The notes under the pieces are model-generated. The model made no database searches and was not told where the DNA came from. It saw only the letters and a list, made by a program, of their open reading frames with translations. A program made the translations under genes and the position numbers. A DNA stretch of 64,000 bases. Origin: Variovorax sp. PAMC 28711. Its GTDB lineage: Bacteria; Pseudomonadota; Gammaproteobacteria; Burkholderiales; Burkholderiaceae_C. Of the stretch, positions 35,628 to 45,022 are shown piece by piece. The DNA lies in contig NZ_CP014517.1 of assembly GCF_001577265.1 (NCBI RefSeq), positions 2,285,001 to 2,349,000 on the forward strand, in the 5' to 3' direction. Numbering within the stretch: position 1 is the first letter of the stretch; every line of letters starts with the position of its first letter.

Positions 35628-38627
35628 ATGAACGCTTGTGCAAATTGCGGAACGCCACGCGAGGCCAGTCACCGCTTTTGCTGGCAGTGCGGCGCATTGC
35701 TGGATGCGCAGCGCGAGCTGAAACAGGTCACCGTCCTGCTCGCTGACCTCTGCGATTCCACCGCCCAGGTCGTGCAGACCGGGGCCGAGGCCGGGCAGGC
35801 CTACCTCGACACCGCCTACCGCCTCATGTCGGAGGCCGTCGAGGCGTACGGCGGCACCCGCATGCAATGGCGCGGCGACGAATTGCTGGCGCTCTTCGGC
35901 GCCCCCCTCGCGCAAGAGGACCACGCGCTGCGCGCCTGCCTGGCCGCCAGCGCGATGCTCGAGGCGATGCAAGCCCACACCACCGCCGAGTCGCCCATGC
36001 GGGTGCGCATCGGAATCGATTCGGGCGAGGTGATCGCCGGTCCGGGCGGGGCCGACATGTCGACGCCCTACCGCGTCGACGGGCCGCCGATTCACCTCGC
36101 GTCGCGGCTGGAGCAACTTGCATCGCCGGGCACGGCGCATGTCAGCGGCAACACCATGCAGCTGGTCGGCGACCAGATCGAGACGCGGCTGCTGGGCAAG
36201 CGCGAGCTTCGCGGCTTCAGCGCGCCGGTCGACGTGCACGAGATCACCGTCGGCCAGCAGGGATCGGCGGCGGCTCCGCTGGCACGTCGGCGCTATCTCG
36301 GCCCGCTGGTCGGCCGCACGGAGGCGATCGACGACCTGAAGGCGATCGCCGAGCGGGTGCGCGCCGGCGCGTTCTGCGCGGTCGGCCTGCGCGGCGAGGC
36401 CGGCATCGGGAAGTCGCGCCTGATCGCCGAGTTGTCGACCCACCTGCGTGCCAACGGATTCGCGGTGGCGCCCGTCACCGCGCGCGGCTATGCGAGCCAC
36501 GTGCCGTACGGGCTCGTCGCCGACCTGGCTCGGGTGCTGCTCGGATTGGGTGGCGACCCCTCGGCCGAGCCGGCCAACCTGCACAGCGCCGCCCTCACCG
36601 ACCTGCTCGATGCCGGCGACGCCGGCGACGCCTGGCGCGCGCTCTCGCCGCTGCAACGCAGCGAGCGCATCGCCAACACCTTCGCCTGGCTGGTGCGCGA
36701 ACGGACCCGGAGCGCGCCGCTGGTGCTTGCGATCGACGACGTGTTTCTGGCCGATCGCGGCAGCCTGCGCCTGCTGGAAATGCTGGCGCGCCGGCTGCAG
36801 TCGCAGCCGCTGCTGGTGCTCATGAGTTACCGGCAGGACTACGTGCACCGCTGGAGCGACGCGCCGTGGTTCGCGGAGCACTGGATCGGTCCGCTGCCTT
36901 CCGAGCGCATGGTCGAACTCGCACAGGCGCTGCTGGGCGGCGACGAATCGCTGCACGCCGTTCGCACCGCGTTGCTCGACCGCGCCGACGGCAATCCGTT
37001 CTTCCTCGAACAGATGGTGATGACACTGGTCGACGGCGGCAGTCTGCTCGGCCTGCCGGGCGGTTACCGCGCCACGTCGGGCGCATCGCCGCTCGGCGTG
37101 CCGGCGTCGATCATGGCGGTCATCGGCGCGCGCGTGGACCGCTTGCCGGCCGACACCAAGGCCAGCCTGGAGGCCGCGGCCATCGTGGGCGAACCGCTGC
37201 TCTCGGGCGTGGTGGCCGCCATGCGCAACATCGACGAGGCCGAAGCGGAAAGCCATCTGCGGCAGGCGATGTCGGGCGGGCTGATCACCGCGTCGGCCGG
37301 TGCCGGCGCTTCGGGTGCGTATGCGTTTCGCCACGGGCTGGTGCAGGAGGCGGTGGCCGCGACGCTGACCCGAGCGCGTCGCAGCCAGCTGCACCGCGCC
37401 GCCTTCGACGCCTTGCGTTTGCGCGGCGGCGACCCGCCTTCCGAAAACCCGGCCGTGCTCGCGCACCATGCCTACAACGGCGAGCAGTGGCTGTCGGCCG
37501 CCGAATACGCGCAGCGCGCGATGACGCGGTCGATTGCGCGCTCCGACAACCGCGACGCACTGCGCGTTTTTTCGCTCGGCCTCGAAGCGGCCCGGCGCGT
37601 GGAACCCGAAGCGGCAATGCTGACCTGCGAGCTTGCCCTGCGCATGGAGGCGCTGGGCGCGCAGATGGCGGTCGGGTTGTTCGATGCCATCGTCACCAAT
37701 CTCGAACGGGCCGAGCGCATCACGCGCACGCTCGGCGACACGCGTCGCCAGGCGGCGGTGGCGTTGCAACTCGCCGTCGTGCTGTGGACGCGCGGCAGCT
37801 ATCGGCAAGGCCTTGAAGCCGCCGCCAACGCCGGCGCGGTGGCATTGGCGGCCGGCAGCCGCAGCCTGCAGATGGCCGCGATGCAGGCCCGCATGATGCT
37901 CAACCACGGGCTCGGCCGCTATGCCGTGGCGGGCGCCGATGCCGCCGAGGTCGAGCGCGAATTCGCGGTCGAACTGCGGGGTCGTCGCCTGATGGCAGGC
38001 TGGGCCGTCATCGCGTCGATCAACGTCAAGACCTTTCTGGCCGACACGCTGATCTGGAAGGGCGAGTTCGTCGCCGCGCAGGCCGCGTGCGATGCCGCCT
38101 ACCGCGAGCTGGCCGCCGAAGACCACGCCTTCTCGCGCGTGCTGGTCGACTTCGTGCAGGCCGAACTGATGCTCGCCCAGCACCGCGCCGGCGACGCCGT
38201 CACGCTGCTGCGGTCGGCGCTCGAACTGTGCCGCGTGCACGAGCTGTCGAACATGCAGCCGGCCATCGTGGCGTACCTCGGCGGTGCGATGGCGCGCAGC
38301 GGCCAGGCGCTGCAGGCCCTGGCGCTGCTCGAGCCGGCCATCGCCGCGAAGATCTCGCTGTCGGGCGGGCGCTACAACGAGTTCTACTTTCCGTTCAACC
38401 TCGCCATCGCGCTGCAGACGGCCGGCCGTGCCGAAGAGGCCATCGTCGCGGCGCGGACGGCCTGCGAAGCCGCCAGCGCGCTCGAACAGCGCGGCCACGA
38501 GGCGCGCGCCCTGCAACTGCTCGCCGGCATCGAAGGCGAAGCAGGCCGCGCGCACGACGCGGCGCTGCACACGCAGCAGGCCCAGGCAGCTGCGCACGAC
38601 TGCGGCATGGCGCGCCTTCATGGTTGA
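35628..38627 (+). CDS. Cyclase-like domain / AAA ATPase / TPR signalling protein
   Basis: 999-aa multidomain protein. Residues 4-21 form a zinc ribbon (Cys4, Cys7, Cys18, Cys21). A class III nucleotide cyclase-like domain follows (about 34-207): both metal Asp positions remain (Asp40 in LLADL, Asp84 in RGDELLALFG) and the transition-state Arg160, but the catalytic Asn is His156 and the base-selecting Lys is Gln80, so activity is doubtful. Residues about 225-600 are an AAA/STAND ATPase with Walker A GEAGIGKS at 256-263 and Walker B LVLAIDDVFLAD. The rest is helical TPR-like repeats. The following P450 gene overlaps its end by 8 bases. Confidence 0.82.
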   Translation: MNACANCGTPREASHRFCWQCGALLDAQRELKQVTVLLADLCDSTAQVVQTGAEAGQAYLDTAYRLMSEAVEAYGGTRMQWRGDELLALFGAPLAQEDHALRACLAASAMLEAMQAHTTAESPMRVRIGIDSGEVIAGPGGADMSTPYRVDGPPIHLASRLEQLASPGTAHVSGNTMQLVGDQIETRLLGKRELRGFSAPVDVHEITVGQQGSAAAPLARRRYLGPLVGRTEAIDDLKAIAERVRAGAFCAVGLRGEAGIGKSRLIAELSTHLRANGFAVAPVTARGYASHVPYGLVADLARVLLGLGGDPSAEPANLHSAALTDLLDAGDAGDAWRALSPLQRSERIANTFAWLVRERTRSAPLVLAIDDVFLADRGSLRLLEMLARRLQSQPLLVLMSYRQDYVHRWSDAPWFAEHWIGPLPSERMVELAQALLGGDESLHAVRTALLDRADGNPFFLEQMVMTLVDGGSLLGLPGGYRATSGASPLGVPASIMAVIGARVDRLPADTKASLEAAAIVGEPLLSGVVAAMRNIDEAEAESHLRQAMSGGLITASAGAGASGAYAFRHGLVQEAVAATLTRARRSQLHRAAFDALRLRGGDPPSENPAVLAHHAYNGEQWLSAAEYAQRAMTRSIARSDNRDALRVFSLGLEAARRVEPEAAMLTCELALRMEALGAQMAVGLFDAIVTNLERAERITRTLGDTRRQAAVALQLAVVLWTRGSYRQGLEAAANAGAVALAAGSRSLQMAAMQARMMLNHGLGRYAVAGADAAEVEREFAVELRGRRLMAGWAVIASINVKTFLADTLIWKGEFVAAQAACDAAYRELAAEDHAFSRVLVDFVQAELMLAQHRAGDAVTLLRSALELCRVHELSNMQPAIVAYLGGAMARSGQALQALALLEPAIAAKISLSGGRYNEFYFPFNLAIALQTAGRAEEAIVAARTACEAASALEQRGHEARALQLLAGIEGEAGRAHDAALHTQQAQAAAHDCGMARLHG

Positions 38628-39849
38628 GGGTGCGTTGGCCCGTTTCGGTCGGTGGGCGGCTTACGAGGCCGTCAGCGCAGCGATTCACCAGCCGCGGGCC
38701 CTGCGCGCGCTCGCAACCTTCATCCGGAACCGTCCGGCGATGCGCAGCCGGCTGCACATCGTGGCCGCGCGCGACGACGTGGCCGGCGTGTTCCAGCGGC
38801 CACTGGCCTTTTCCAATTCGGCGCAGCGGCCGAACCTGGTGGCGGGCGAGTTCGCGATCGGCATGGCGTCCGGACCGCGGCACGCGTGCGAGCGCGCGCT
38901 GCTCCTGCGCCAGTTGCCGCCGCCCGACGATTTCGCGATGCGCTCGGCAGCCGAAAGCCGGCGCCTCGTCCAGGCGCTGCGCGCCGGGCCGGCGCGGCGC
39001 TTCGACCTCATCGGCGACTACATGGCGCCGATCGCGTGGCAGGCGATGGGCGGGGCGTTCGGCGCGGCCCTGCCGTCGTTGCCGGCGGGCGATCCGCTGT
39101 TCGTGCACCTGCGCAACATCGGCGCGCACCTGATCGTCGGCGGGGTGGCGACCGAGGCGGTGCAGCGCCGCGCCCGGGAAAGCGCCGCCGAACTCACGGC
39201 GTGGACGCACGCGCACCTGCCCGCCTTGCAGGCCGCGTGGGGCCTGCAAGGCGCAACGCACCGCGACGCGGTGGCGCGCAACGCCGTCGGCATGATGTGG
39301 GTCGGTCATCCGGCCACGGTGCAGAGCGGCGCGCTGCTGATGCAGGAGTTGCTGGTGCGGCCGAAGGTGTTGCGCGCGCTCGCCGACGCCGTCGGGCAGT
39401 GCACCGACCCCTGGCGCGATGCGCCGCTGCGCGATCGCCTCGGGCAGCATGTGCTCGAACTGCTGCGCTTCCGGCCGCCGTTTCCGATCCTGCAACGCGA
39501 GGTGCCGCGCGACGTGCGCTACGGCGCGGATGGGGCGGCGCGCGCCCCGGCCGGCGTGCCGCTGACGGTGCTGACCATCGGCGCACTGTTCGATCCCGCG
39601 GCCCATGCCGGATCGCCGCCCGACACCTACGACCCTGACCGCGTCTTCGTGCACCCGCACGACCGGCTCATGATTTTCGGCGGCGGCCGCCGGCACTGCA
39701 TCGCGGGCGAGCATGTCGTCGAAATGCTGGTGAGCGCCTTGATCGGGCTGCTCCAGTTGCCCGGCGTGACATGGGCCGACCCGTGGTGGCGGCGCCTCTG
39801 CTACGACGGGCCGAGCATCGCGTCGGCCCGGCTGGCGTTCCGGGACTAG
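38620..39849 (+). CDS. Cytochrome P450 (haem monooxygenase or related)
   Basis: 409-aa soluble P450-like protein. The haem-binding loop is FGGGRRHCIAG with the proximal Cys360, and the K-helix ExxR is Glu280-Arg283 (ELLRFRPP). The I-helix segment VGHPATV (228-234) keeps the Gly and Thr233, but the usual acidic residue before Thr is Ala, so proton delivery may differ. No membrane anchor, ferredoxin or reductase domain is attached or nearby. The ATG overlaps the ATPase gene by 8 bases and the membrane-protein gene follows 9 bases after the stop. Substrate unknown. Confidence 0.83.
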   Translation: MVEGALARFGRWAAYEAVSAAIHQPRALRALATFIRNRPAMRSRLHIVAARDDVAGVFQRPLAFSNSAQRPNLVAGEFAIGMASGPRHACERALLLRQLPPPDDFAMRSAAESRRLVQALRAGPARRFDLIGDYMAPIAWQAMGGAFGAALPSLPAGDPLFVHLRNIGAHLIVGGVATEAVQRRARESAAELTAWTHAHLPALQAAWGLQGATHRDAVARNAVGMMWVGHPATVQSGALLMQELLVRPKVLRALADAVGQCTDPWRDAPLRDRLGQHVLELLRFRPPFPILQREVPRDVRYGADGAARAPAGVPLTVLTIGALFDPAAHAGSPPDTYDPDRVFVHPHDRLMIFGGGRRHCIAGEHVVEMLVSALIGLLQLPGVTWADPWWRRLCYDGPSIASARLAFRD

Positions 39850-39858
39850 GGCCGCGCG

Positions 39859-41601
39859 ATGGCACGCGAGCAGATGATGTGCTTCATCACGCCGGGCGTG
39901 CCCGAGGTGTCGTCGAGCGTGCAGCGCCGCATCGACCGCATGTGCCGCGCCATCGGCCGCATCCATTTCGCGACGCTCGCGCTGTTGCCCGCGGTGCCGG
40001 ACCGGCCCGATGCCCCGGCGTCGCTGTTGTTCGAAGTCGTCGTCGACGAAGGCGTGCCGACGCCCGAGCTGGTCGGGCTGATGCTGCTGCACGGCTTCGG
40101 CGTGCTGTGGCGGCTCTACGGCGCGCACTGGCCGGGACCGCGTGGCGCCTCGACGCATTCGAAGCGGGACTGGTTGCACGCCTTTCTCGCGCAGCATGCG
40201 AACGCAGCGGCCTGCGGCTTCGTCGGCAACCGCGACCGCGACGTGGCGCAGGTCTGCGGCGAGAACGCCTTCTTTCGCGAGGCCGGCGCCGCCTTTCGCA
40301 GCCTGCCGCCCGACCGCGTGCCGGACTGCGCTGCGCTCGGGGACGAGATGACGGCCTGGGCGCGTGAGGCCGGCGGCGCGTGGACGGCCGAGCTGCCGCG
40401 GCGCTCGTTCTGGCGGCACGGCAACCGGCCCGATGGCGTGCGGATCGCGCTGCTGTCGGTCCGGCTGGTCGTGCCGTTGCTCGTGCTGCTGGTTCTGCTC
40501 ATGGGGCTCGGCGCGGTCGCGCTGGCGTCGGTGCAGTGGTGGAGCGGTGTCGGCTTCTCGGCATCGGGCGGGGCTGCGTCCGGCGACCACCGGCTGCCCG
40601 CGTGCCTGGGTGCACTCACCGCGATCGGCGGCCTCGCGGTGCTCGCCATCGGCCTGTCCGCCGCGTTCTTGCTGCTGCTGTGCGCCGCATCCACCTTGCG
40701 CGGCCCGCCGTTCTTTCCGATCGTCGCGGCGGTGCTGGTCGGCGCGGTGCTGTTGGCGGCGACTGTGGCGCTGACTGCGTGGATGTTCGCCGTCATGCGC
40801 GGCGCCGCCTGCGGTCTTCCGCCTTGGAACGCCGTGGCTTCACCCAACTTGCGGACTGTCGTCGTCTTGGCTGCAGGCGCGGCGTGCGTCGTCGGCGCGG
40901 GGCTCCAGTGGGGGCCGGGTGCGATCAAGCGAGTGGCCGCCGCGCTCGCCGAACGCATCGCGAAAGCCGACCGCCCGGTGGCGCTGCCCGACGTGCCGCT
41001 CCACCGCGTGCATCCGAGCCTGCAGGCGTGCGAGGCGGCGACCGCGCTGCGCACGGGCCACATGATCAGCCTCACCGACATCCGCGGCAAGGCCGCGTTG
41101 CGCCGCGTGCGCTTCTGGCTCTGGCTCATCAACCTGCTGGGCGAGCTCGTCTTCACGGAAGGGCGGTTGGGCCATGCCGGCGGCATCAAGTTCGGCCATT
41201 GGCACGTGATCGACGGTGGCCGACGGCTACTGTTCTGCAGCAACTTCGATGGCGGCTTCGGCGGCTACCTCGACGGCTTCATCCGCGGTGCGTCGCAGGG
41301 CGTCAACCTGGTCTGGCGCAACACCGAGCTGCGGCCCCGCAACGCGGCGCGTGACGACCAGCCGGGCGTCGTGACGCCGCGCAGTTTCCCGCCGACGCGC
41401 CTGCAGATGTTTTGCGGCTGCAAGTGCGAGCAGGCGTTCAAGTCCTATGCGCGCGACAGCATGGTGCCGCACCTCCATCGCTTCGAGGCGTACTGCCTGT
41501 CGAACGACGACATCGTGCGCGCGACCCGGTTGCGCGTGGCGCTGCAGGGCCGGCGCAGCGCCGTCCACGACGACCAGATTGCGAGGGCGCTGGAATCATG
41601 A
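39859..41601 (+). CDS. Four-helix membrane protein between P450 and DyP genes
   Basis: 580-aa protein of unknown function with four membrane segments (about 202-226, 248-277, 284-312 and 331-350). It has two soluble parts: residues 1-195 and 360-580. Both contain a similar segment: RIHFATLALL with ASLLFEVVVDEG at about 34-65, and GIKFGHWHVID with RRLLFCSNFDGG at about 442-466, so the soluble parts may be duplicated ferredoxin-like folds. A Cys cluster MFCGCKCEQ is near 517-524. No catalytic motif is recognised. Its gene is closely coupled to the P450 and DyP genes, so a scaffold or membrane role for the two haem enzymes is plausible. Confidence 0.75.
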   Translation: MAREQMMCFITPGVPEVSSSVQRRIDRMCRAIGRIHFATLALLPAVPDRPDAPASLLFEVVVDEGVPTPELVGLMLLHGFGVLWRLYGAHWPGPRGASTHSKRDWLHAFLAQHANAAACGFVGNRDRDVAQVCGENAFFREAGAAFRSLPPDRVPDCAALGDEMTAWAREAGGAWTAELPRRSFWRHGNRPDGVRIALLSVRLVVPLLVLLVLLMGLGAVALASVQWWSGVGFSASGGAASGDHRLPACLGALTAIGGLAVLAIGLSAAFLLLLCAASTLRGPPFFPIVAAVLVGAVLLAATVALTAWMFAVMRGAACGLPPWNAVASPNLRTVVVLAAGAACVVGAGLQWGPGAIKRVAAALAERIAKADRPVALPDVPLHRVHPSLQACEAATALRTGHMISLTDIRGKAALRRVRFWLWLINLLGELVFTEGRLGHAGGIKFGHWHVIDGGRRLLFCSNFDGGFGGYLDGFIRGASQGVNLVWRNTELRPRNAARDDQPGVVTPRSFPPTRLQMFCGCKCEQAFKSYARDSMVPHLHRFEAYCLSNDDIVRATRLRVALQGRRSAVHDDQIARALES

Positions 41602-43052
41602 GCGACACCCTGTCCGGGCTCGAAGAAGCCTTCGACGACATCCAGGCCCTCGTGGGCACCGGCTTCACGCGGCTGCGTCGCGGCCACTACCTGCTGCTGC
41701 AGGTCGACGATGCGGCGCGGGTCCGCTGCTGGCTCGCCGGCCTCCTCGCGCAAGGCCTGGTGCACGCGCTGGACGCGGTGCGCCGGCCGCATGTCGCGGG
41801 CCAGGCGGCGGCACCCGCGGAAGGGCAGAAAACGCGGCTGACCGAATCGGTGACGGTCGCCTTCAGCCATGCCGGCCTGTCCGCGCTCGGGCTTGCCGAC
41901 GCCGAGGCGAATCCTTTCCCCAGCGCGTTTCGCGGCGGCATGGCGGAGCCGGTGCGCCGCGAGCTGCTGGATGGCGATGCGGTATCGCCGTGGCGATGGG
42001 GCGATGTCGACACCGAAGCGGTGCACTTGCTGGTCGCGCACTTCTGGGCCGACGAGGCCACGCCGTCGCGCCATCTCGATCCGGCGTTGCTGGCGGATTG
42101 GGGCTTGCGGGCGCACGTGGTGGCGACCTGTCCGGCCTCCATCGATCCGCCGACGCAGCCGGAACCCGGATCGCGCGAGCCCTTCGGCTTTCGCGACGGG
42201 TTGAGCCAGCCGGTGCCCGAGGGCATCGCCTGGTCGCAGGCCGAAATCCGCGCCCGTCGGCAGGCCGGCAAGGCGCTGTTCGACGACCGGCGCGTCGCAC
42301 TCGGCGAGTTCGTGCTCGGCCATGCCAACGAATACCGGGAGGCTGCGTACTGCCCGGGCCTGGCCTGGGCCTCGGCCCCGTCGCGGCCGTTCGCGCGCTT
42401 CGGCCGCAACGGCAGCTACATGGCGGTGCGCCAGATCGCGCAGCACGTTGACGTCCTCCGGGCCTTCGAGGCGACTTGCCCGGTGCCCGACATTGCCGAA
42501 CGGATGATGGGCCGGCGCCGGGACGGTCGCTCGCTGGCGGCGCTCGGTGGCAGCCAGACGGGGTTGGACGGCTTTCGCTACCTGCAGGACGACGCCGACG
42601 GTTTCGGTTGCCCGCGCGGCGCGCATGTGCGGCGTGCCAACCCGCGCGATGCGCTGTCCGGCTCGCCGCAGGAAGGCGTCGCGAGCGCCCGGCTGCATCG
42701 CCTGTTGCGGCGCGGGCGCGTGTACGCCGAAGCGGGCGCCACCGAAAGCACCTGCGAGATCGGACAAGGGCAGGGGCTGATGTTCATCGCACTCAATGCC
42801 GACTTGGACCGGCAGTTCGAGTTCATTCAGCGCAGCTGGATCGGCGGACCGCGCTTCGGCGGCCTGCATGACGAAGAGGATCCGATCCTCGGGACGGCGC
42901 CCGGCCGCGGCTTCACGGTGCAGGGCTTGCCGGTCGGCCTGCGGATCGGCGGTCTGCCGCGCTTCACCACTGTCGTCGGCGGCGGCTACTTCTTTCTGCC
43001 CGGTCTGGCGGCGCTGGCCTTCATTGCCGCGGGACCGCCCTCCTCAGCGTGA
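41598..43052 (+). CDS. DyP-type haem peroxidase
   Basis: 484-aa dye-decolorising peroxidase. The defining GxxDG motif is intact as GFRDG (197-201), with distal Asp200. The proximal haem ligand is likely His343 in CPRGAHVRRANPRDAL, and a distal Arg is available in ARLHRLLRRGRVY (Arg365 or Arg368). The start overlaps the membrane-protein stop by four bases (ATGA). There is no signal peptide and no encapsulin-targeting tail I recognise. It ends the P450-membrane protein-DyP group and runs 9 bases into the convergent META-domain gene. Substrates are unknown; peroxide-driven oxidation of a lipid or aromatic compound is possible. Confidence 0.87.
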   Translation: MSDTLSGLEEAFDDIQALVGTGFTRLRRGHYLLLQVDDAARVRCWLAGLLAQGLVHALDAVRRPHVAGQAAAPAEGQKTRLTESVTVAFSHAGLSALGLADAEANPFPSAFRGGMAEPVRRELLDGDAVSPWRWGDVDTEAVHLLVAHFWADEATPSRHLDPALLADWGLRAHVVATCPASIDPPTQPEPGSREPFGFRDGLSQPVPEGIAWSQAEIRARRQAGKALFDDRRVALGEFVLGHANEYREAAYCPGLAWASAPSRPFARFGRNGSYMAVRQIAQHVDVLRAFEATCPVPDIAERMMGRRRDGRSLAALGGSQTGLDGFRYLQDDADGFGCPRGAHVRRANPRDALSGSPQEGVASARLHRLLRRGRVYAEAGATESTCEIGQGQGLMFIALNADLDRQFEFIQRSWIGGPRFGGLHDEEDPILGTAPGRGFTVQGLPVGLRIGGLPRFTTVVGGGYFFLPGLAALAFIAAGPPSSA

Positions 43053-43499
43053 GGGCGCGCTGCTCAGCACGATGACCGTGCGGCCGCTGGCATCGAGCAG
43101 GTTCATCCGGCCCGGCCCCGCCAGCCGGTAGGACGCCGTGGTCTGCAGTGCCTGGACGAACTGCGCCTCGATGTCGCCGCGGGCCGGGTCGGCGCACGCC
43201 ATGCGGGTGGACGCGAGCTGGCCGATGCGCAGCGCGCTGCCGGTGCGCGTGAAGGTGCCCGAGATGCGGTTGCATCCGCCCGCGCCGCTGACGCGTCCGC
43301 TGCTGCGGTCGAACGCCACCTGCGCATCGCGCTGCGGCTCGCCGCCGGGTGCGACCGGCTGGTCGTTCAAGCGCGTGAGCCACCACACCGGCCCCTCAAT
43401 CGGTTCGTCGAGGCTGATGCCGCTGCCGCAGGCGGTGATGCCCAGCGCGAAGGTGGCGGCGAGCAGGAAGCGGGAGAACGGCAGAAAGTGCATGCGCAT
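43044..43499 (-). CDS. META-domain lipoprotein
   Basis: 151-aa predicted outer-membrane lipoprotein with a META (HslJ-like) domain. The signal peptide [24 protein letters not shown] has lipobox Cys24. The META domain spans about 35-148 ([47 protein letters not shown]). A start at the third residue (also Met) is equally possible. Its end overlaps the DyP gene end by 9 bases on the other strand. The gene for CnoX is upstream on the same strand after 8 bases. Envelope stress is a common theme for this domain. Confidence 0.83.
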   Translation of the reverse strand: MRMHFLPFSRFLLAATFALGITACGSGISLDEPIEGPVWWLTRLNDQPVAPGGEPQRDAQVAFDRSSGRVSGAGGCNRISGTFTRTGSALRIGQLASTRMACADPARGDIEAQFVQALQTTASYRLAGPGRMNLLDASGRTVIVLSSAPSR

Positions 43500-43507
43500 G
43501 GCGAACC

Positions 43508-44428
43508 TCAGCTCAGGACGACGCTGCTCAGGCGGCGGCGGTAGGTGGCCACCGTCGGATCGTCCGGCGGGATCTGGCCGTCGGCGACCTTCACTTTCGG
43601 CGGCTCGATGATGTCCAGGATGGCGATGTAAGTCTTGCGCGCCAGGTCGTCGCTCCAGGCCTTGTCGCGCATCAGGATGTCGAGCAGTTCGTCCATCGCC
43701 TCGGTCCAGCGCTGCTCGGCCATCAGCACCTGCGCGCGGCCGAAGCGGGCGTCGAAGTCGCGTTTGTTCGCGGCGATCTTCCCCTCGAACTCGGCGGCCT
43801 GGCGCAGCTCGCCGGCCGGCGGCGCCGCGAAATCGATGGCGTTCATCCAGCGCTGGAGGGCGTCGAAGCGGCGCACCAGCGTGGTTTGGGTGATCACCGG
43901 CGCGAACACGACCTTGGCCTCATCGGTGCGGCCTTCCTGCAGCAGCAGCTTCACGCAGTCGAAGCGGGCGTCGTCATTGGCCGGATCGGTCGCGACGGCG
44001 TGCTGGAGCTTTTCGAGCGCGCCCAGGGTGTCGCCCTCGGCCAGCGCCTCGTGTGCAGCTTCTTCTTCGGCTGCAGCCTCGAGTTGTTCGGCCGCCGGCA
44101 CGTGCTTGTCGAGGAACGTGCGGATCTCGGCCGCCGGGATCGCACCGACGAAACCATCGACCGGCTGGCCGTCCTTGAACATCACGCAGAACGGGATGCT
44201 GCGCACGCCGAACATCTGGCTGAGCTGCTGCGAAATCTGCGGCACCTTGTCGGCGTCGAGCTTGGCGAGCGTGAAGCGGCCGGCGTACTCGGTTTCGAGG
44301 TTTTCGAGCACCGGACCGAGCTGTTTGCAGGGGCCGCACCATTCGGCCCAGATGTCGAGCAGCACGGGCGTGGTGAGCGAGCCGTCGACCAGTTCGGACT
44401 GAAAGTTTTCGAGAGTGATGTCGATCAT
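43508..44428 (-). CDS. cnoX: Thioredoxin-TPR chaperone (CnoX/YbbN-like)
   Basis: 306-aa cytoplasmic thioredoxin-domain protein with TPR-like helices. The thioredoxin fold (about 1-110) has an active-site WCGPC (Cys31, Cys34) and the cis-Pro segment [12 protein letters not shown]; the remainder (about 120-305) is helical ([40 protein letters not shown]). This matches the CnoX/YbbN family of chaperone-redox proteins protecting substrates from hypochlorous stress. The start I use gives [13 protein letters not shown]. It is divergent from purE across 48 bases. Confidence 0.87.
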   Translation of the reverse strand: MIDITLENFQSELVDGSLTTPVLLDIWAEWCGPCKQLGPVLENLETEYAGRFTLAKLDADKVPQISQQLSQMFGVRSIPFCVMFKDGQPVDGFVGAIPAAEIRTFLDKHVPAAEQLEAAAEEEAAHEALAEGDTLGALEKLQHAVATDPANDDARFDCVKLLLQEGRTDEAKVVFAPVITQTTLVRRFDALQRWMNAIDFAAPPAGELRQAAEFEGKIAANKRDFDARFGRAQVLMAEQRWTEAMDELLDILMRDKAWSDDLARKTYIAILDIIEPPKVKVADGQIPPDDPTVATYRRRLSSVVLS

Positions 44429-44463
44429 CGTGGGCGCAATCGGATTCGGAAGGGGGTTAAACC

Positions 44464-44469
44464 TAAAAT
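44464..44469 (+). promoter_or_regulatory. -10-like TAAAAT before purE
   Basis: TAAAAT, seven bases TGGAACC, then the purE ATG at 44477. The short divergent spacer to cnoX is only 48 bases. Confidence 0.45.
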
Positions 44470-44476
44470 TGGAACC

Positions 44477-45022
44477 ATGAACGAAACCATTCAGGTCGGT
44501 GTGGTGATGGGCTCGAGCTCCGATTGGGAGACGATGCGCAACGCGGTCGAGATTCTCACGCAATTCGGAATTCGCCACGAGGCCCGGGTGGTCTCGGCGC
44601 ACCGAATGCCCGACGAACTCTTCGCCTACGCCGAAAAAGCAGCCGGCCGCGGGCTCGCCGCGATCATCGCCGGTGCCGGCGGCGCGGCCCATCTGCCGGG
44701 CATGCTGGCCGCCAAGACCACCGTGCCGGTGCTGGGCGTGCCGGTGGCGAGCCGCCACCTGCAAGGCGTCGATTCGCTCTACAGCATCGTGCAGATGCCC
44801 AAGGGCGTGCCGGTCGCGACCTTCGCGATCGGCAATGCCGGTGCCGCCAACGCGGCGCTGTTCGCCGTTGCGATGCTGGCCGTCAACGACCCGGCGCTGC
44901 GCGCGAAGCTCGACGATTTCCGCACGGCGCAGACCGCCGCCGCCGAAGCGATGACACTGCCGCCGGCCGAGTCGCCAAGCGCAATTTCCCCGTTTTCCCC
45001 GCAGGGCGGGGGTGCGCTGTGA
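44477..45022 (+). CDS. purE: N5-CAIR mutase (PurE)
   Basis: 181-aa class I PurE that moves the carboxylate of N5-CAIR to make CAIR. Motifs are [62 protein letters not shown] and [13 protein letters not shown]. The last about 20 residues ([17 protein letters not shown]) are an extra tail not typical of the family. purK starts in the four-base GTGA overlapping this stop. The start has a -10-like box 7 bases upstream and no Shine-Dalgarno sequence. Confidence 0.96.
   Translation: MNETIQVGVVMGSSSDWETMRNAVEILTQFGIRHEARVVSAHRMPDELFAYAEKAAGRGLAAIIAGAGGAAHLPGMLAAKTTVPVLGVPVASRHLQGVDSLYSIVQMPKGVPVATFAIGNAGAANAALFAVAMLAVNDPALRAKLDDFRTAQTAAAEAMTLPPAESPSAISPFSPQGGGAL

Noticed and set aside
35628..36257. 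Calling the cyclase-like domain an active adenylate cyclase
   Set aside because: The catalytic Asn and the base-selecting Lys are replaced, so activity is not supported by sequence.
34524..38621. A 1365-codon open frame on the minus strand opposite the regulators and the cyclase-AAA gene
   Set aside because: Its composition (runs of Arg, Ala, Gly, His) is typical of antisense frames in GC-rich DNA, and the opposite strand encodes clear domains.
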